Assembly (NCBI GenBank): GCA_014654535.1
Contig: BNBA01000007.1
Coordinates: forward strand, 1 to 64,000
Direction of reading: 5' to 3'
Origin: Xanthomonas boreopolis
GTDB lineage: Bacteria > Pseudomonadota > Gammaproteobacteria > Xanthomonadales > Xanthomonadaceae
Length of the DNA stretch: 64,000 bases
The notes under the pieces are model-generated. The model searched no databases. It saw only the letters and a list, made by a program, of their open reading frames with translations, and was not told where the DNA came from. The translations under genes and the position numbers were made by a program. Shown here piece after piece: positions 1-7,381 of this stretch; position 1 is the stretch's first letter, and every line of letters starts with the position of its first letter.

Positions 1-122
1 CCGCGAGGGCTCAAACGGGCATGTTTATGCAGGTTCATCCGGGGCTCCTGGGGCTGGGTTGGCTTCGCAACCCCCCATCTTCCAGAGATGCCACGGATGA
101 ACAACCTACTGAGAGATCACAG

Positions 123-1070
123 CTAGCCGGACGGTGCGTCCGGGCCGCGGTCGCGGAAGGCCGAATCGATCGAATCGTGCGTCATGACGTCCGCGAAGCC
201 GTCGAACGAGCCGTGCCCGACGAGACGCGTCGCCGCGCGGACGAACCCGGTCCACGCCGTGCGCGCGAGCGCTCCGCCGATGCTGACGCGTCGCACGCCG
301 AGATCCTCCAGTTCGCGCAATGAAAGCCCGATCCCCGCGCCGGCGAGCACGTTGACCGGCTTCGGTGCGACGGCCGCGACGATCGCGGCGATGTCGCCGC
401 GGTCGCGCACGCCCGGTGCGTACAGGCAATCGGCGCCCGCGTCCGCATAGGCGACCAGGCGCTCGATCGTGTCCGCCAGGTCCGGGTGGCCGACCAGGAA
501 ATTTTCCGCGCGGCCGACCAGCACGACGTCGGCGCCTTCCGCATCGAGCGCTGCGCGCGCGGCCCGCAGCCGCTCGACCGCGGCGCGCAGGCCCATCCGG
601 GGCGAGGCGGGAATGCCGGTCGAATCCTCGAGCGACAGGCCGGCGATGCCGGTCCGCGCCGCCAGCCGCACGTTGTCGTGCACGGCATCCAAGTCGGCCC
701 CGAAACCGCGCTCGAAATCGGCGTTGACGGGAACGTCGGTCGCATCGACGATCGCGCGCAGGTGCGCGAGCGCTTCGGCGCAGGTCACGCCGCCGTCGGG
801 ACGCCCGAGCGACCAGGCCAGGCCCGAGCTCGTCGTCGCGAGCGCGACGGCGCCCAGCCGCTGCAACCACAGCGCGCTGCCGACGTCCCAAGGGTTCGGC
901 AGCAGGAAACAGCCGGTTTCATGAAGCTTGCGGAAGGCACGCCGTTTCGCGGGATGCCGGGACGAGGCGATGGCATGGGCATGTCCTGACTCGGGGTTGG
1001 GGAACGCCTCTTCGGCGTTAGGAGGGGGAAGATGCTGCGACCCGGCCATTGGGCAGGGTCCGTGCGCCAA
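123..1070 (-). CDS. Isocitrate lyase/PEP mutase family protein
   Basis: A TIM-barrel enzyme of the isocitrate lyase/phosphoenolpyruvate mutase superfamily, which makes or breaks C-C or P-C bonds of 2-oxo acids using Mg2+. Recognisable blocks are FLLPNPWDVGSA near the N terminus, the ATTSSGLAWSLGRPDG stretch, DFERGFG (acidic metal region) and SLEDSTG. The usual family length is about 260-290 residues, so the first 35 or so residues of this 315-residue reading frame may not be translated. No in-frame ATG lies close to the conserved start, so the true start is uncertain (ATG at 1070 or 1049, or a non-ATG codon near 980). Substrate unknown. It belongs to the chromosomal flank, not the island. Confidence 0.75.
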   Translation of the reverse strand: MAHGPCPMAGSQHLPPPNAEEAFPNPESGHAHAIASSRHPAKRRAFRKLHETGCFLLPNPWDVGSALWLQRLGAVALATTSSGLAWSLGRPDGGVTCAEALAHLRAIVDATDVPVNADFERGFGADLDAVHDNVRLAARTGIAGLSLEDSTGIPASPRMGLRAAVERLRAARAALDAEGADVVLVGRAENFLVGHPDLADTIERLVAYADAGADCLYAPGVRDRGDIAAIVAAVAPKPVNVLAGAGIGLSLRELEDLGVRRVSIGGALARTAWTGFVRAATRLVGHGSFDGFADVMTHDSIDSAFRDRGPDAPSG

Positions 1071-1115
1071 TGGGCGTTGCCCGTCCGGCGCGCGTGGGCG
1101 TGTGGCCGCACGCGC

Positions 1116-2345
1116 TCAATCGATGCTGTTCCGGTACTGGATGAACCCCGCGTTGGTCGCGACCTGGTCGTACAGTGCGCGGGCGGTCGTGTTGGTTTCG
1201 TGCGTGTGCCAGTACACGCGGTCCGCGCCGGCTGCACGCGCGTGCGCGCCGACGGCCTCGATCAGCGCGCGCCCGACGCCGCGGCCGCGCCCGTCGGGCA
1301 CGGTGAAGAGATCCTGCAGATAGCAGTACGGTCCGACCGTCCAGCAGGAGCGGTGGTAGAGCGCATGCGCGATGCCGAGCAGCCGGCCGGTGCCGTCGAA
1401 GGCGCCCAGGGCCACCATGGGCTCGGCGGGATCCGTCAGCCGCGCCCAGGTCGTGGCGAACATCGCGTCGTCGAGGCGGGTGTCGTAGAACGCGAGGTAG
1501 TCACGCCACAGCGGGCGCCAGGCATCCTCGTCGCCGGCGGCGAGCGGCCGGACCGCGATCGCGGGGCGCTTGGCGGCGCGCTTGTCGTGCATTTCGCGGA
1601 CCTGGTCCGCGCGTATCGCGGCGAGCGAGCGGCGTTGCGCGCCGTGCGCGTCGAAGTTGCCGGGGGCGAGCCACGCCTCGAACGCCGCGGCCAGCGCCGC
1701 CCAATCGCGATCGACGATCGAGAACCAGGCGGTATCGCGGCTGCGTCCCTTGTAGACCATCGCCTGCCGGAACGTGCCCTCGTAGCGGAAACCGAGCCGC
1801 AACGCGGTCCTGCGCGACGGCGCGTTCAGCGCGTCGCACTTCCATTCGTAGCGACGGTAGCCGAGCGTGCCGAACACGTACTTCATGAGCAGGTACTGGG
1901 CTTCGGTCGATATCGGCGTGCGCTGCAGCGCGCGGGAGAAGGCGACGTAGCCGACCTCGGCCACGCCGTTGGCCGCATCGATCCGCATCAGCGCGAACGT
2001 GCCGAGCGCGCGCCCGCTGGCCCGGTCGACCACCGCGTAGTGCAGCGGATCCGTGCTCGCGGCCGCAGCTCGCGCATGGGACAGGTAGCTTTGCAGATCC
2101 TCGAACGGGCCGATCGACATGTAGGTCCAGTCGCGGCCGTCCGGGGCGGCGGCGTAGGCGGCATGCAGTTCGGCCGCATGGCGCTCCACGTCGAGGGGCT
2201 CGATCCGGCAGTAGTGGCCGCCGAGCGTTACCCGCTCGGGGCATGGGCGCGCGCTCCAGCCGGGAACCGGCAGCCCGACGGGCTGGCCATGGGCGTTGGC
2301 AGTGTGGGACAAGGTCGCTCTCGCTTCGGTAGGGACCGGCGGCAT
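1116..2345 (-). CDS. Fused double-GNAT N-acetyltransferase
   Basis: About 409 residues containing two GNAT acetyltransferase folds. The N-terminal half resembles RimJ/RimL-type enzymes (Y-R-x-E-W-K-C-D-A-L-N region, then an R-x-A-L-R-L-GF block). The C-terminal half is a typical GNAT with an acetyl-CoA loop GRGRGVGRALIEAVG and an N-T-x-A-x-x-L-Y motif. Such proteins move an acetyl group from acetyl-CoA to an amine; the substrate is not evident. The start ATG at 2345 was chosen because it precedes the first conserved domain and stays clear of the divergent MocR gene; the frame is open further upstream, but that part overlaps MocR and looks spurious. It is probably controlled with or by that divergent regulator. 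Confidence 0.8.
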   Translation of the reverse strand: MPPVPTEARATLSHTANAHGQPVGLPVPGWSARPCPERVTLGGHYCRIEPLDVERHAAELHAAYAAAPDGRDWTYMSIGPFEDLQSYLSHARAAAASTDPLHYAVVDRASGRALGTFALMRIDAANGVAEVGYVAFSRALQRTPISTEAQYLLMKYVFGTLGYRRYEWKCDALNAPSRRTALRLGFRYEGTFRQAMVYKGRSRDTAWFSIVDRDWAALAAAFEAWLAPGNFDAHGAQRRSLAAIRADQVREMHDKRAAKRPAIAVRPLAAGDEDAWRPLWRDYLAFYDTRLDDAMFATTWARLTDPAEPMVALGAFDGTGRLLGIAHALYHRSCWTVGPYCYLQDLFTVPDGRGRGVGRALIEAVGAHARAAGADRVYWHTHETNTTARALYDQVATNAGFIQYRNSID

Positions 2346-2374
2346 GCCGGTGCAAGGGATCGTAGGTACCCGGA

Positions 2375-2416
2375 GGTACCATGGAAAGATCCACCCGGCC
2401 CGATTTCCATGGTGCC
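2375..2416. promoter_or_regulatory. Inverted-repeat operator in the GNAT/MocR promoter
   Basis: GGTACCATGGAAA at 2375-2387 is matched by TTTCCATGGTGCC at 2404-2416, giving 13-bp arms with one mismatch and a 16-bp spacer. GGTACC also occurs again at 2365-2370. It lies just before the MocR start codon, between two divergent genes. MocR regulators usually bind repeated sites in such divergent promoters, so this is the likely autoregulatory operator (inference). Confidence 0.55.
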
Positions 2417-2421
2417 AGTCC

Positions 2422-3879
2422 ATGACCGCCAAGCCTGCCTTGCCATTGCCGCCGCTCGATGCCCCGTTGACGCGCACGCGCGGCGCTCCGCCGCTGCAAC
2501 GGCAACTGTTGCGGCGCCTGCGCGACGCGATGCTCGAAGGCGCGTTGCCGGCCGGCAGCCTGCTGCCCGGCACGCGCGCGCTCGCGGACGCGCTCGGGGT
2601 CTCGCGCAACACGGTCACGGCCGTCTACGAACAACTGGTCGCCGAGGGTTTCCTGCGTTCGGACCGGCTGGGTACGCGTGTCGTCGACCTGGTACGGCCG
2701 GCGCGGGCGAAGAAGGCCGTGGCGGCACCCAAGGTCGCGCGCCGCATCGCGGACCTGCGTCCCGCCGCGCCCGTGCACGATGGCGGCCATTTCCGGCCGG
2801 GCGTGCCTGCGCTGGCGCAATTCCCGGCCGCCGCGTGGCGGCATGCGCTCGACCGGGCAGGGCGGCGCTCGGGTGCCGGCGCGTTCGGCTACGGCGATCC
2901 GTTCGGCGAGCCCGTCTTGCGTGCCGCGATCGCGCGGCACCTCGCGGTCACCCGCGGCGTGCATTGCGAGCCCGCGCGGATCGTCATCACCGACGGCGCG
3001 CAAGGCGCGATCGCGTTGTGCGTGCAGTTGCTGACCGATCCCGGAGACGTCGCCTGGATCGAGGAGCCGGGCTACCGCGGTGCGCGGGCGGCGATGCGCG
3101 CCGGCGATCTCCAGGTCGTGCCGGTACGGGTGGATGCGGAAGGATTGCGCGTCGAGGCCGGGGATTGGCGGGGACGTCCGCCGCGGATCGTCTACACGAC
3201 CCCGTCGAACCAGTATCCCACCGGCGCGGTGCTGTCGGTCGCGCGGCGGCTGGCGCTGCTCGATGCCGCGCAGCGCCATGGCGCATGGGTGATCGAGGAC
3301 GACTACGACAGCGAGTTCCGCCATGCCGGCGAGCCGATCGGCGCGATGCAGGGCCTGGTCGCGAACGCACCGGTGCTGTACGTCGGTTCGTTCAGCAAGA
3401 CCATGCTCCCGGCGCTCCGGCTCGGCTTCGTCGTGTTGCCGGAGGCGTTGGTGCCCGTCGTCGCCGATGCGCTGGGCGAATTGCTGCGCGGGGTCCCGCG
3501 GCATACGCAACTCGCGCTCGCGGACTTCATCGAAAGCGGCGAGTACGCACGGCATCTCGGCCGGATGCGGCGGTTGTACCGAGGGCGGCGGCGGGCGCTG
3601 CTCGAAGCGCTAGGGCGCTTCGACGTCGCGCACCGGGTCGAGGGCGGGCCATGCGGGCTTCACCTGACGCTGCGGCTGCCCGGTCGTTGCCCGGACCGCG
3701 CGCTGGCCGCGGCGGCCAGCGCGCATGGGATCGGGGCGGCCGCACTGTCGGCGTTCGCGATGCGGCCGGTGCCTTCCGACAACGGCCTGGTGCTCGGCTA
3801 CGGGAACACGCCGGAGCACCTGTACGAGCCGCTCGTGCGCAGGCTTGCAGGGCTCGCGCGCGGGATCGAACGAGGTTGA
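2422..3879 (+). CDS. MocR-family PLP-dependent transcription regulator
   Basis: A 485-residue fusion of an N-terminal GntR winged-helix domain (about residues 20-90, with ALADALGVSRNTVTAVYEQL) to a class I aminotransferase fold (about 110-480). The PLP-binding lysine is K326 in GSFSKTML, and the acidic pyridoxal contact lies in IEDDYDSEF (residues 291-299). Members use PLP or an amino-acid adduct as effector and usually control a divergent gene, here the double-GNAT protein. The start at 2422 gives the family-typical N terminus; upstream in-frame ATG codons exist but run into the promoter. The inverted repeat directly upstream suggests autoregulation. Chromosomal, before the tRNA. Confidence 0.9.
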   Translation: MTAKPALPLPPLDAPLTRTRGAPPLQRQLLRRLRDAMLEGALPAGSLLPGTRALADALGVSRNTVTAVYEQLVAEGFLRSDRLGTRVVDLVRPARAKKAVAAPKVARRIADLRPAAPVHDGGHFRPGVPALAQFPAAAWRHALDRAGRRSGAGAFGYGDPFGEPVLRAAIARHLAVTRGVHCEPARIVITDGAQGAIALCVQLLTDPGDVAWIEEPGYRGARAAMRAGDLQVVPVRVDAEGLRVEAGDWRGRPPRIVYTTPSNQYPTGAVLSVARRLALLDAAQRHGAWVIEDDYDSEFRHAGEPIGAMQGLVANAPVLYVGSFSKTMLPALRLGFVVLPEALVPVVADALGELLRGVPRHTQLALADFIESGEYARHLGRMRRLYRGRRRALLEALGRFDVAHRVEGGPCGLHLTLRLPGRCPDRALAAAASAHGIGAAALSAFAMRPVPSDNGLVLGYGNTPEHLYEPLVRRLAGLARGIERG

Positions 3880-4096
3880 GCGCGTGGCACGAACGCTTGC
3901 CGGGCCGGTCGCGGCATCGCTCCGCGGCGCATGGCCTTCATGCGCGCATCCCATGCAGGATCCAAGGGAATTCAGCTACTTACGAAGCTTCCGGTGGCCT
4001 GCCGCCGGGCCATCCCCGCAGGTGCGCCGGCCTGCTTTCGAGTGTGAAGAAGGGCTGGCACGAACCGGAATGTCCCTGTACAATGCGCAGCTCAAC

Positions 4097-4154
4097 GCGG
4101 GAATAGCTCAGTTGGTAGAGCGCAACCTTGCCAAGGTTGAGGTCGCGAGTTCGA
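4097..4154 (+). tRNA. Truncated tRNA-Gly (anticodon GCC), ICE left boundary
   Basis: The 5' part of a tRNA-Gly gene. The acceptor strand GCGGGAA, D-arm, anticodon stem CAACC/GGTTG and loop with GCC at 4130-4132 are intact. The T-arm then starts (GCGAG, TTCGA) and the match ends at 4154. The 3' T-stem strand, the 3' acceptor strand and the discriminator region are replaced by AAAAGCCACTGG. The 3' 18 bp of tRNA-Gly(GCC) is the established attachment site of ICEclc-type elements, and an integrase relic follows, so this is the element's left edge. Normal integration restores the tRNA 3' end; here it is lost, so this copy should not give a working tRNA. Confidence 0.8.
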
Positions 4155-4276
4155 AAAAGCCACTGGAATCCACCGACAGCCAGCGTTTTTGAGGCCAAAA
4201 GCAAGGCCAAAGAATGAGGGCGATGCCGGTTCCGGTTTGTTGCTGGGGTTGGATCGGGATGACCAGCAGCATCGGG

Positions 4277-4295
4277 CCTAAGTCCAAGACTTAGG
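4277..4295. repeat. Palindrome upstream of the integrase relic
   Basis: CCTAAGTC (4277-4284), spacer CAA, GACTTAGG (4288-4295): a perfect 8-bp inverted repeat that also contains the AGGAG ribosome-binding site of the integrase relic. It could be an operator or could hide the ribosome-binding site in a hairpin. The rest of 4155-4302 shows no gene. Confidence 0.5.
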
Positions 4296-4302
4296 AGCTT
4301 CG

Positions 4303-4581
4303 ATGATGGCAATCTCTGATCTGACTGTGCGGCAAGCCAAGGCCGCTGACAAAACCTACAGCCTCCCCGACACCGATGGCCTCGGCCTGGTGGTCGCCCC
4401 TACCGGCGGCAAATCGTGGCACCTGCTCCCTGGGCAACTATCCCGAGATCGGCCTGCGTGAAGCGCGTACCTTGCGCGACGAAGCCCGCGCACTCCTGGC
4501 CAAGGGCATCAACCCTCACACCGACCGCAAGCAGAAGCGCCATGCCGTGAAACTGGCGGCCGACTACACGTTCAAGGCCAG
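4303..4581 (+). pseudogene. Remnant of P4-type tyrosine integrase (DUF4102 N-terminal arm domain)
   Basis: The reading frame starts with ISDLTVRQAKAADKTY, then DTDGLGLVVAPTGGKSWH, which is the DUF4102 arm-binding domain of prophage and ICE tyrosine integrases. Around 4430 the frame breaks and resumes in another frame as SLGNYPEIGLREARTLRDEA and KGINPHTDRKQKR. Family comparison suggests that roughly ten residues (R-Y-x-x-x-G-K-x-x-R-M) were deleted. All homology ends near 4580, so the core-binding domain and the catalytic R-H-R-Y domain (about 300 residues) are gone. An AGGAG sits 5 bases before the ATG. It cannot integrate or excise the element. Confidence 0.85.
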
Positions 4582-5024
4582 GTGGATGCGGCCAGCGCTC
4601 ACCTCACCATTCGTATTGAGGGGGTGCCAGCGATGGCAGAAGAGGAAGAGCCTGCCACCATCGTCGCTGTGTCCCCTGAAGCCTCTGTGCCGCCTGTGGT
4701 GGCAGCTCCCATCGTCGTGATGCCGAACGATACCGGCATTAGGTTTCAGCGAACAAGCTGGCCCAGGTGCTCATGAACCAGTGTCCGCGCGCGGATTCGT
4801 GGGAGCTTTACCGCATGTTGACCCGGCCACACCCGGACCTGGGCGATCGCGCGGCCATCGATTTGGTGACGCCAAGCAATCTGGGCACGGTGGTCCAGGT
4901 TCTCGCAGGCGATAAGCAGCATGTGGACGTCCCGGAGACCGTCTCGTCTCGCCCCATTCCCGAGGAGGTGCGGCAGAGCGTTCGCCGGTTGGTTGACGGC
5001 GTGGTGGTGCTCGACGGTGCGTAA
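4582..5024 (+). pseudogene. Broken gene with antitoxin (Xre/MbcA/ParS-like) C-terminal domain
   Basis: Two frames appear to form one former gene. The first runs from the integrase breakpoint through EEEEPATIVAVSPEA to VMPNDTGI. After a shift near 4740 the other frame continues SANKLAQVLMNQCPRADSWE, then LYRMLTRPHPDLGDRAAIDL and ends at 5024. The pattern W-x-x-Y-R-x-L-x-x-P-x-x-x-LG-x-R-x-x-x-D-x-V resembles the toxin-binding C-terminal region of the intact antitoxin at 51651-52277. The N terminus is missing and no partner toxin follows. A short product from a GTG at 4767 is possible. The assignment rests on motif resemblance by eye. Confidence 0.5.
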
Positions 5025-5034
5025 GGGCCAAAGC

Positions 5035-5063
5035 TAGCGTGGGGGGCTTGTGCCCCCACGCTA
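5035..5063 (+). terminator. Hairpin after the broken antitoxin-like gene
   Basis: TAGCGTGGGGG and CCCCCACGCTA form a perfect 11-bp stem with a 7-base loop, 10 bases after the stop codon. No T-run follows, so it is a weak or bidirectional terminator candidate. From 5064 to 5154 the minus strand reads as a possible C-terminal remnant (A-R-W-A-A-Y-A-D-Q-I-L-E-D-A-T-P-H), which I cannot assign. Confidence 0.5.
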
Positions 5064-5154
5064 AATCTGCGCCGCCTGCATCTTCCACCGATTGTGAATG
5101 TGGGGAGTCGCGTCTTCGAGGATTTGATCGGCGTAGGCAGCCCATCGGGCGCAA

Positions 5155-5808
5155 CTAAGCTGCAGCATCCTTGGCGACTTGCAGGGCTCTACGCTCGAAC
5201 CGCTCTGAAATGGCGTTAGCAGGTTCGTTGGGCTGCTGCAGGTGCGTCACGATCTTGTAAGGACCGTCGCCGAGCGGACGCATGGCGATTCCCCACCTAT
5301 GAGCATGCTCAATGCGTGATCCCGCAGATACGCCGATTCCATAACCGGCCGCGACCCATAGCGCCATCATCTCGAAGGACGTCACGTGCTGAATGTCTCG
5401 CTCGTCCGCAGGTATAAGGGCAGACAGCCGCTGATCCAACAAGGGGCAGGCCTCTGCCTGCCAGCGAAACAGTGGGCGGTTCAGCAGATCGGCGACCGTG
5501 AGCTTCCCCTTGTCCAGCAACGGGAAGCGCAATGGAAGCGCAACGGCCATGTCTTCGCTCCACAGCGGTTGGCTTTTCAGGGACGGGTCGCTTACTTCCC
5601 GAAGCGAGAGACCTGCGTCGTAGCGACCTTCGTGGAGGCCCGTATGCAGGTTCTCAACTGTGACCTCAAAAAACGCGATGGCGATGTCCGGCTCTTCCGC
5701 GCGTTGCAGCGCGAGCAGTGCCGATAGATGCGATGAGGGTACGCCAGGCCCTATAGCGAGCCTGAATCGGGATAACTGGCTGGTGGCGTCGTGCATAAGA
5801 GCCCCCAA
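5155..5808 (-). CDS. LysR effector-binding domain protein lacking the HTH
   Basis: 217 residues that align only with the C-terminal substrate-binding half of LysR regulators: GRYDAGLSL, LWSEDMAVALPLRFPLL, FEMMALWVAAGYGIGVSAGS, then RPLGDGPYKIVTHLQQP. A normal LysR protein has about 300 residues with an N-terminal winged helix; here the frame begins near residue 85 of the family and no HTH is encoded upstream. It is divergent from a small XRE regulator across 94 bases. It could be a decayed gene or a free effector-sensing domain. No catalytic role is expected. Coordinates assume the ATG at 5808; another ATG lies 4 codons in. Confidence 0.7.
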   Translation of the reverse strand: MGALMHDATSQLSRFRLAIGPGVPSSHLSALLALQRAEEPDIAIAFFEVTVENLHTGLHEGRYDAGLSLREVSDPSLKSQPLWSEDMAVALPLRFPLLDKGKLTVADLLNRPLFRWQAEACPLLDQRLSALIPADERDIQHVTSFEMMALWVAAGYGIGVSAGSRIEHAHRWGIAMRPLGDGPYKIVTHLQQPNEPANAISERFERRALQVAKDAAA

Positions 5809-5853
5809 AAAGCAATCGGGTTAAAAAGGCGAGCCAACATGATAGTCAAAAGA

Positions 5854-5876
5854 GTTAAGTTTAACGTGGTTAAGTT
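5854..5876. promoter_or_regulatory. Direct repeats GTTAAGTT in the LysR-CTD/XRE divergent promoter
   Basis: GTTAAGTT occurs at 5854-5861 and again at 5869-5876, a 15-bp period, inside an AT-richer gap between the two divergent genes. This is a plausible binding site for the XRE protein encoded next to it. Confidence 0.4.
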
Positions 5877-5902
5877 CCATTGATTGCTTGACGCTTCTGG
5901 TA

Positions 5903-6196
5903 ATGCAGAAGCGTAGCGTTCAACGGGGCCGCCCCCCTGGTACAACCACCTATGAAGCCGAGCCGGCACAGGCTTTCGGTCAAGCGGTGCGTGCCGCTCG
6001 TATGGACCAAGGGATCGCTCAAGAAGAGCTTGCCTCTTTGGCCGGCATTGAGCGCTCGCACATGGGAAAAATCGAGCGTGGAGAGCATATGCCCACGCTG
6101 GCCCTGATACTGAAAGTAGCCGCTGCACTCAGGATAAGTTCTGCTGAACTGATGACTGCAACAGAGCGCAATATCGGTCTCGGCCCAGATTCTTGA
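5903..6196 (+). CDS. Small XRE-family HTH transcriptional regulator
   Basis: 97 residues dominated by one Cro/CI-type helix-turn-helix at about residues 25-80: FGQAVRAARMDQGIAQEELA, then SLAGIERSHMGKIERGEHMP and LILKVAAALRISSAELM. The basic N terminus (QKRSVQRGRPPG) probably touches DNA. I chose the ATG at 5903 over the TTG at 5888 because it gives the shorter, conventional N terminus. It probably represses its own promoter and that of the divergent LysR-domain gene, which share the GTTAAGTT repeats. Its stop lies 24 bases from the stop of the convergent LysR gene. Confidence 0.8.
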   Translation: MQKRSVQRGRPPGTTTYEAEPAQAFGQAVRAARMDQGIAQEELASLAGIERSHMGKIERGEHMPTLALILKVAAALRISSAELMTATERNIGLGPDS

Positions 6197-6220
6197 GCGG
6201 ATTACCGGCGGGCAGCTTTG

Positions 6221-7111
6221 TTAGCCACCGAAATGGGTGCGTAGGCGAATGATAAATCGCTCCAGCGGAGCCGGCAGGCTGTCATTGTCGGGCCGAAGCA
6301 GGTAGGTCGTGATCACTGCGGAATCCACCGCCAATGGGCGGATGACCACATCCGGTCGTTGGCACGCTGCGATTCTGGTTTCCGTTGTGAAACCGACGCC
6401 GAAGCCTGCGCCGACAAGAGTAAGCATCATGTCCAGTGACGACACATGCTCAACAACATTAGGCTCGTGTTCCAGTGGCCGAAGCAGGCGCGCAAGTTCG
6501 CGGCAATAGCCCTCGCACACATGCGGATCACATAAGACGAGTGGGTGGCCCCCCAGCTCATGAAGAGGGACTTCCTTGTGGGCGAGCAATTCGTGCCGCG
6601 CAGGAACCGCGATGACCAGCGGATCTTGCCAGATGGGTTCGGCAACAATGCCATCACCAACATCGGCAGTGTGCGCGAACCCTATCGTAAAGTCGCCAGA
6701 CCGCAGGCCACGCAGTTGCTCAGCCAAGGGTAGTTCGGAGAGGCGGATCTCGATCTCCGGTTCCTCCGCGCGACAACGGGCCAGAAACGCCGACAACCGA
6801 GGATCGATCGCCCCGTCAGAGACTGCGATGCGGATGCTCCCTCGCAAGCCAGAGCCGACGGCCTTGGCATTTTCTCGCGCCTGCTCAAGGATGGTGAACA
6901 GCCTACGAACGTCCTGCAAGAACGTCGCGCCTGCTGCCGTCAGCACGGTTCCTCGGCGGTTCCGATCGAAAAGCAGCACACCCAGTTCTTCCTCAAGCTC
7001 TTTGATGGCTCGCGACAGAGGCGGCTGTTCAATATGCAAGCGCTCGGCAGCGCGTGTGAAATGCAACTCCTCGGCCAGAACGACAAAAAAGCGAAGATGT
7101 CGCAATTCCAC
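6221..7111 (-). CDS. LysR-family transcriptional regulator (type B, copy 1)
   Basis: A full-length, 296-residue LysR protein. The N-terminal winged HTH covers residues 1-60 (LRFFVVLAEELHFTRAAERL, then HIEQPPLSRAIKELEEELGV), followed by the two-lobed effector domain (about 90-290). The start is GTG at 7111 with an AGGAGG eight bases upstream. It is close in sequence to the regulator at 21023-21913, so the two are duplicates inside the island. It lies downstream of, and on the same strand as, the Zn-alcohol dehydrogenase, and may control the cupin-CMD-ADH set to its right (inference). Its fold is closest to the BenM/CatM-like group; the inducer is unknown. Confidence 0.9.
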   Translation of the reverse strand: MELRHLRFFVVLAEELHFTRAAERLHIEQPPLSRAIKELEEELGVLLFDRNRRGTVLTAAGATFLQDVRRLFTILEQARENAKAVGSGLRGSIRIAVSDGAIDPRLSAFLARCRAEEPEIEIRLSELPLAEQLRGLRSGDFTIGFAHTADVGDGIVAEPIWQDPLVIAVPARHELLAHKEVPLHELGGHPLVLCDPHVCEGYCRELARLLRPLEHEPNVVEHVSSLDMMLTLVGAGFGVGFTTETRIAACQRPDVVIRPLAVDSAVITTYLLRPDNDSLPAPLERFIIRLRTHFGG

Positions 7112-7300
7112 AGGTGAGCCTCCTTGAGTAAGAACGTCCTTTTATGCGCTTGTTTCGCAGGCTTGCACCCTAACTACCACCGGCCCTCCAGGAAATCTCA
7201 TGACTCGACCAGCGTGCAATAACCAGTCTCAGCCATCGCCCGCTCTATGCCCGTTGCAAGCCAAACGGGACGACCCCTGAATGGCTGGCACGGTGTGCGC

Positions 7301-7370
7301 AGAGCCCCCCGTTGAGGCTCTTCTAGCTATCTCACGAAGCAGCAACGCCTGAAACGTGTCCGCTTCGTGA
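7301..7370 (-). terminator. Two hairpins after the alcohol dehydrogenase gene
   Basis: TCACGAAGC at 7332-7340 pairs perfectly with GCTTCGTGA at 7362-7370 (9 bp, 21-base loop), just after the dehydrogenase stop. AGAGCC at 7301-7306 pairs with GGCTCT at 7316-7321. Neither has a T-run, so these are candidate terminators only. Nothing else is evident in the 270-bp gap between the dehydrogenase and the LysR gene. Confidence 0.4.
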
Positions 7371-7381
7371 TCGTTGGAGCA

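Noticed and set aside
21..323. 100-codon frame at the left edge
   Set aside because: It overlaps the conserved 3' part of the PEP mutase-like gene on the other strand; bases 1-122 show no other feature.
1032..4106. 1024-codon plus-strand open frame
   Set aside because: It runs antisense to the acetyltransferase gene and out of frame through the MocR gene. Its Arg/Ala/Gly-rich composition without family motifs is typical of GC-rich shadow frames.
4771..5154. 127-codon minus-strand frame opposite the antitoxin relic
   Set aside because: Proline/arginine-rich shadow frame; the only peptide of interest there is a short possible remnant at 5064-5154 in another frame, which is too short to assign.
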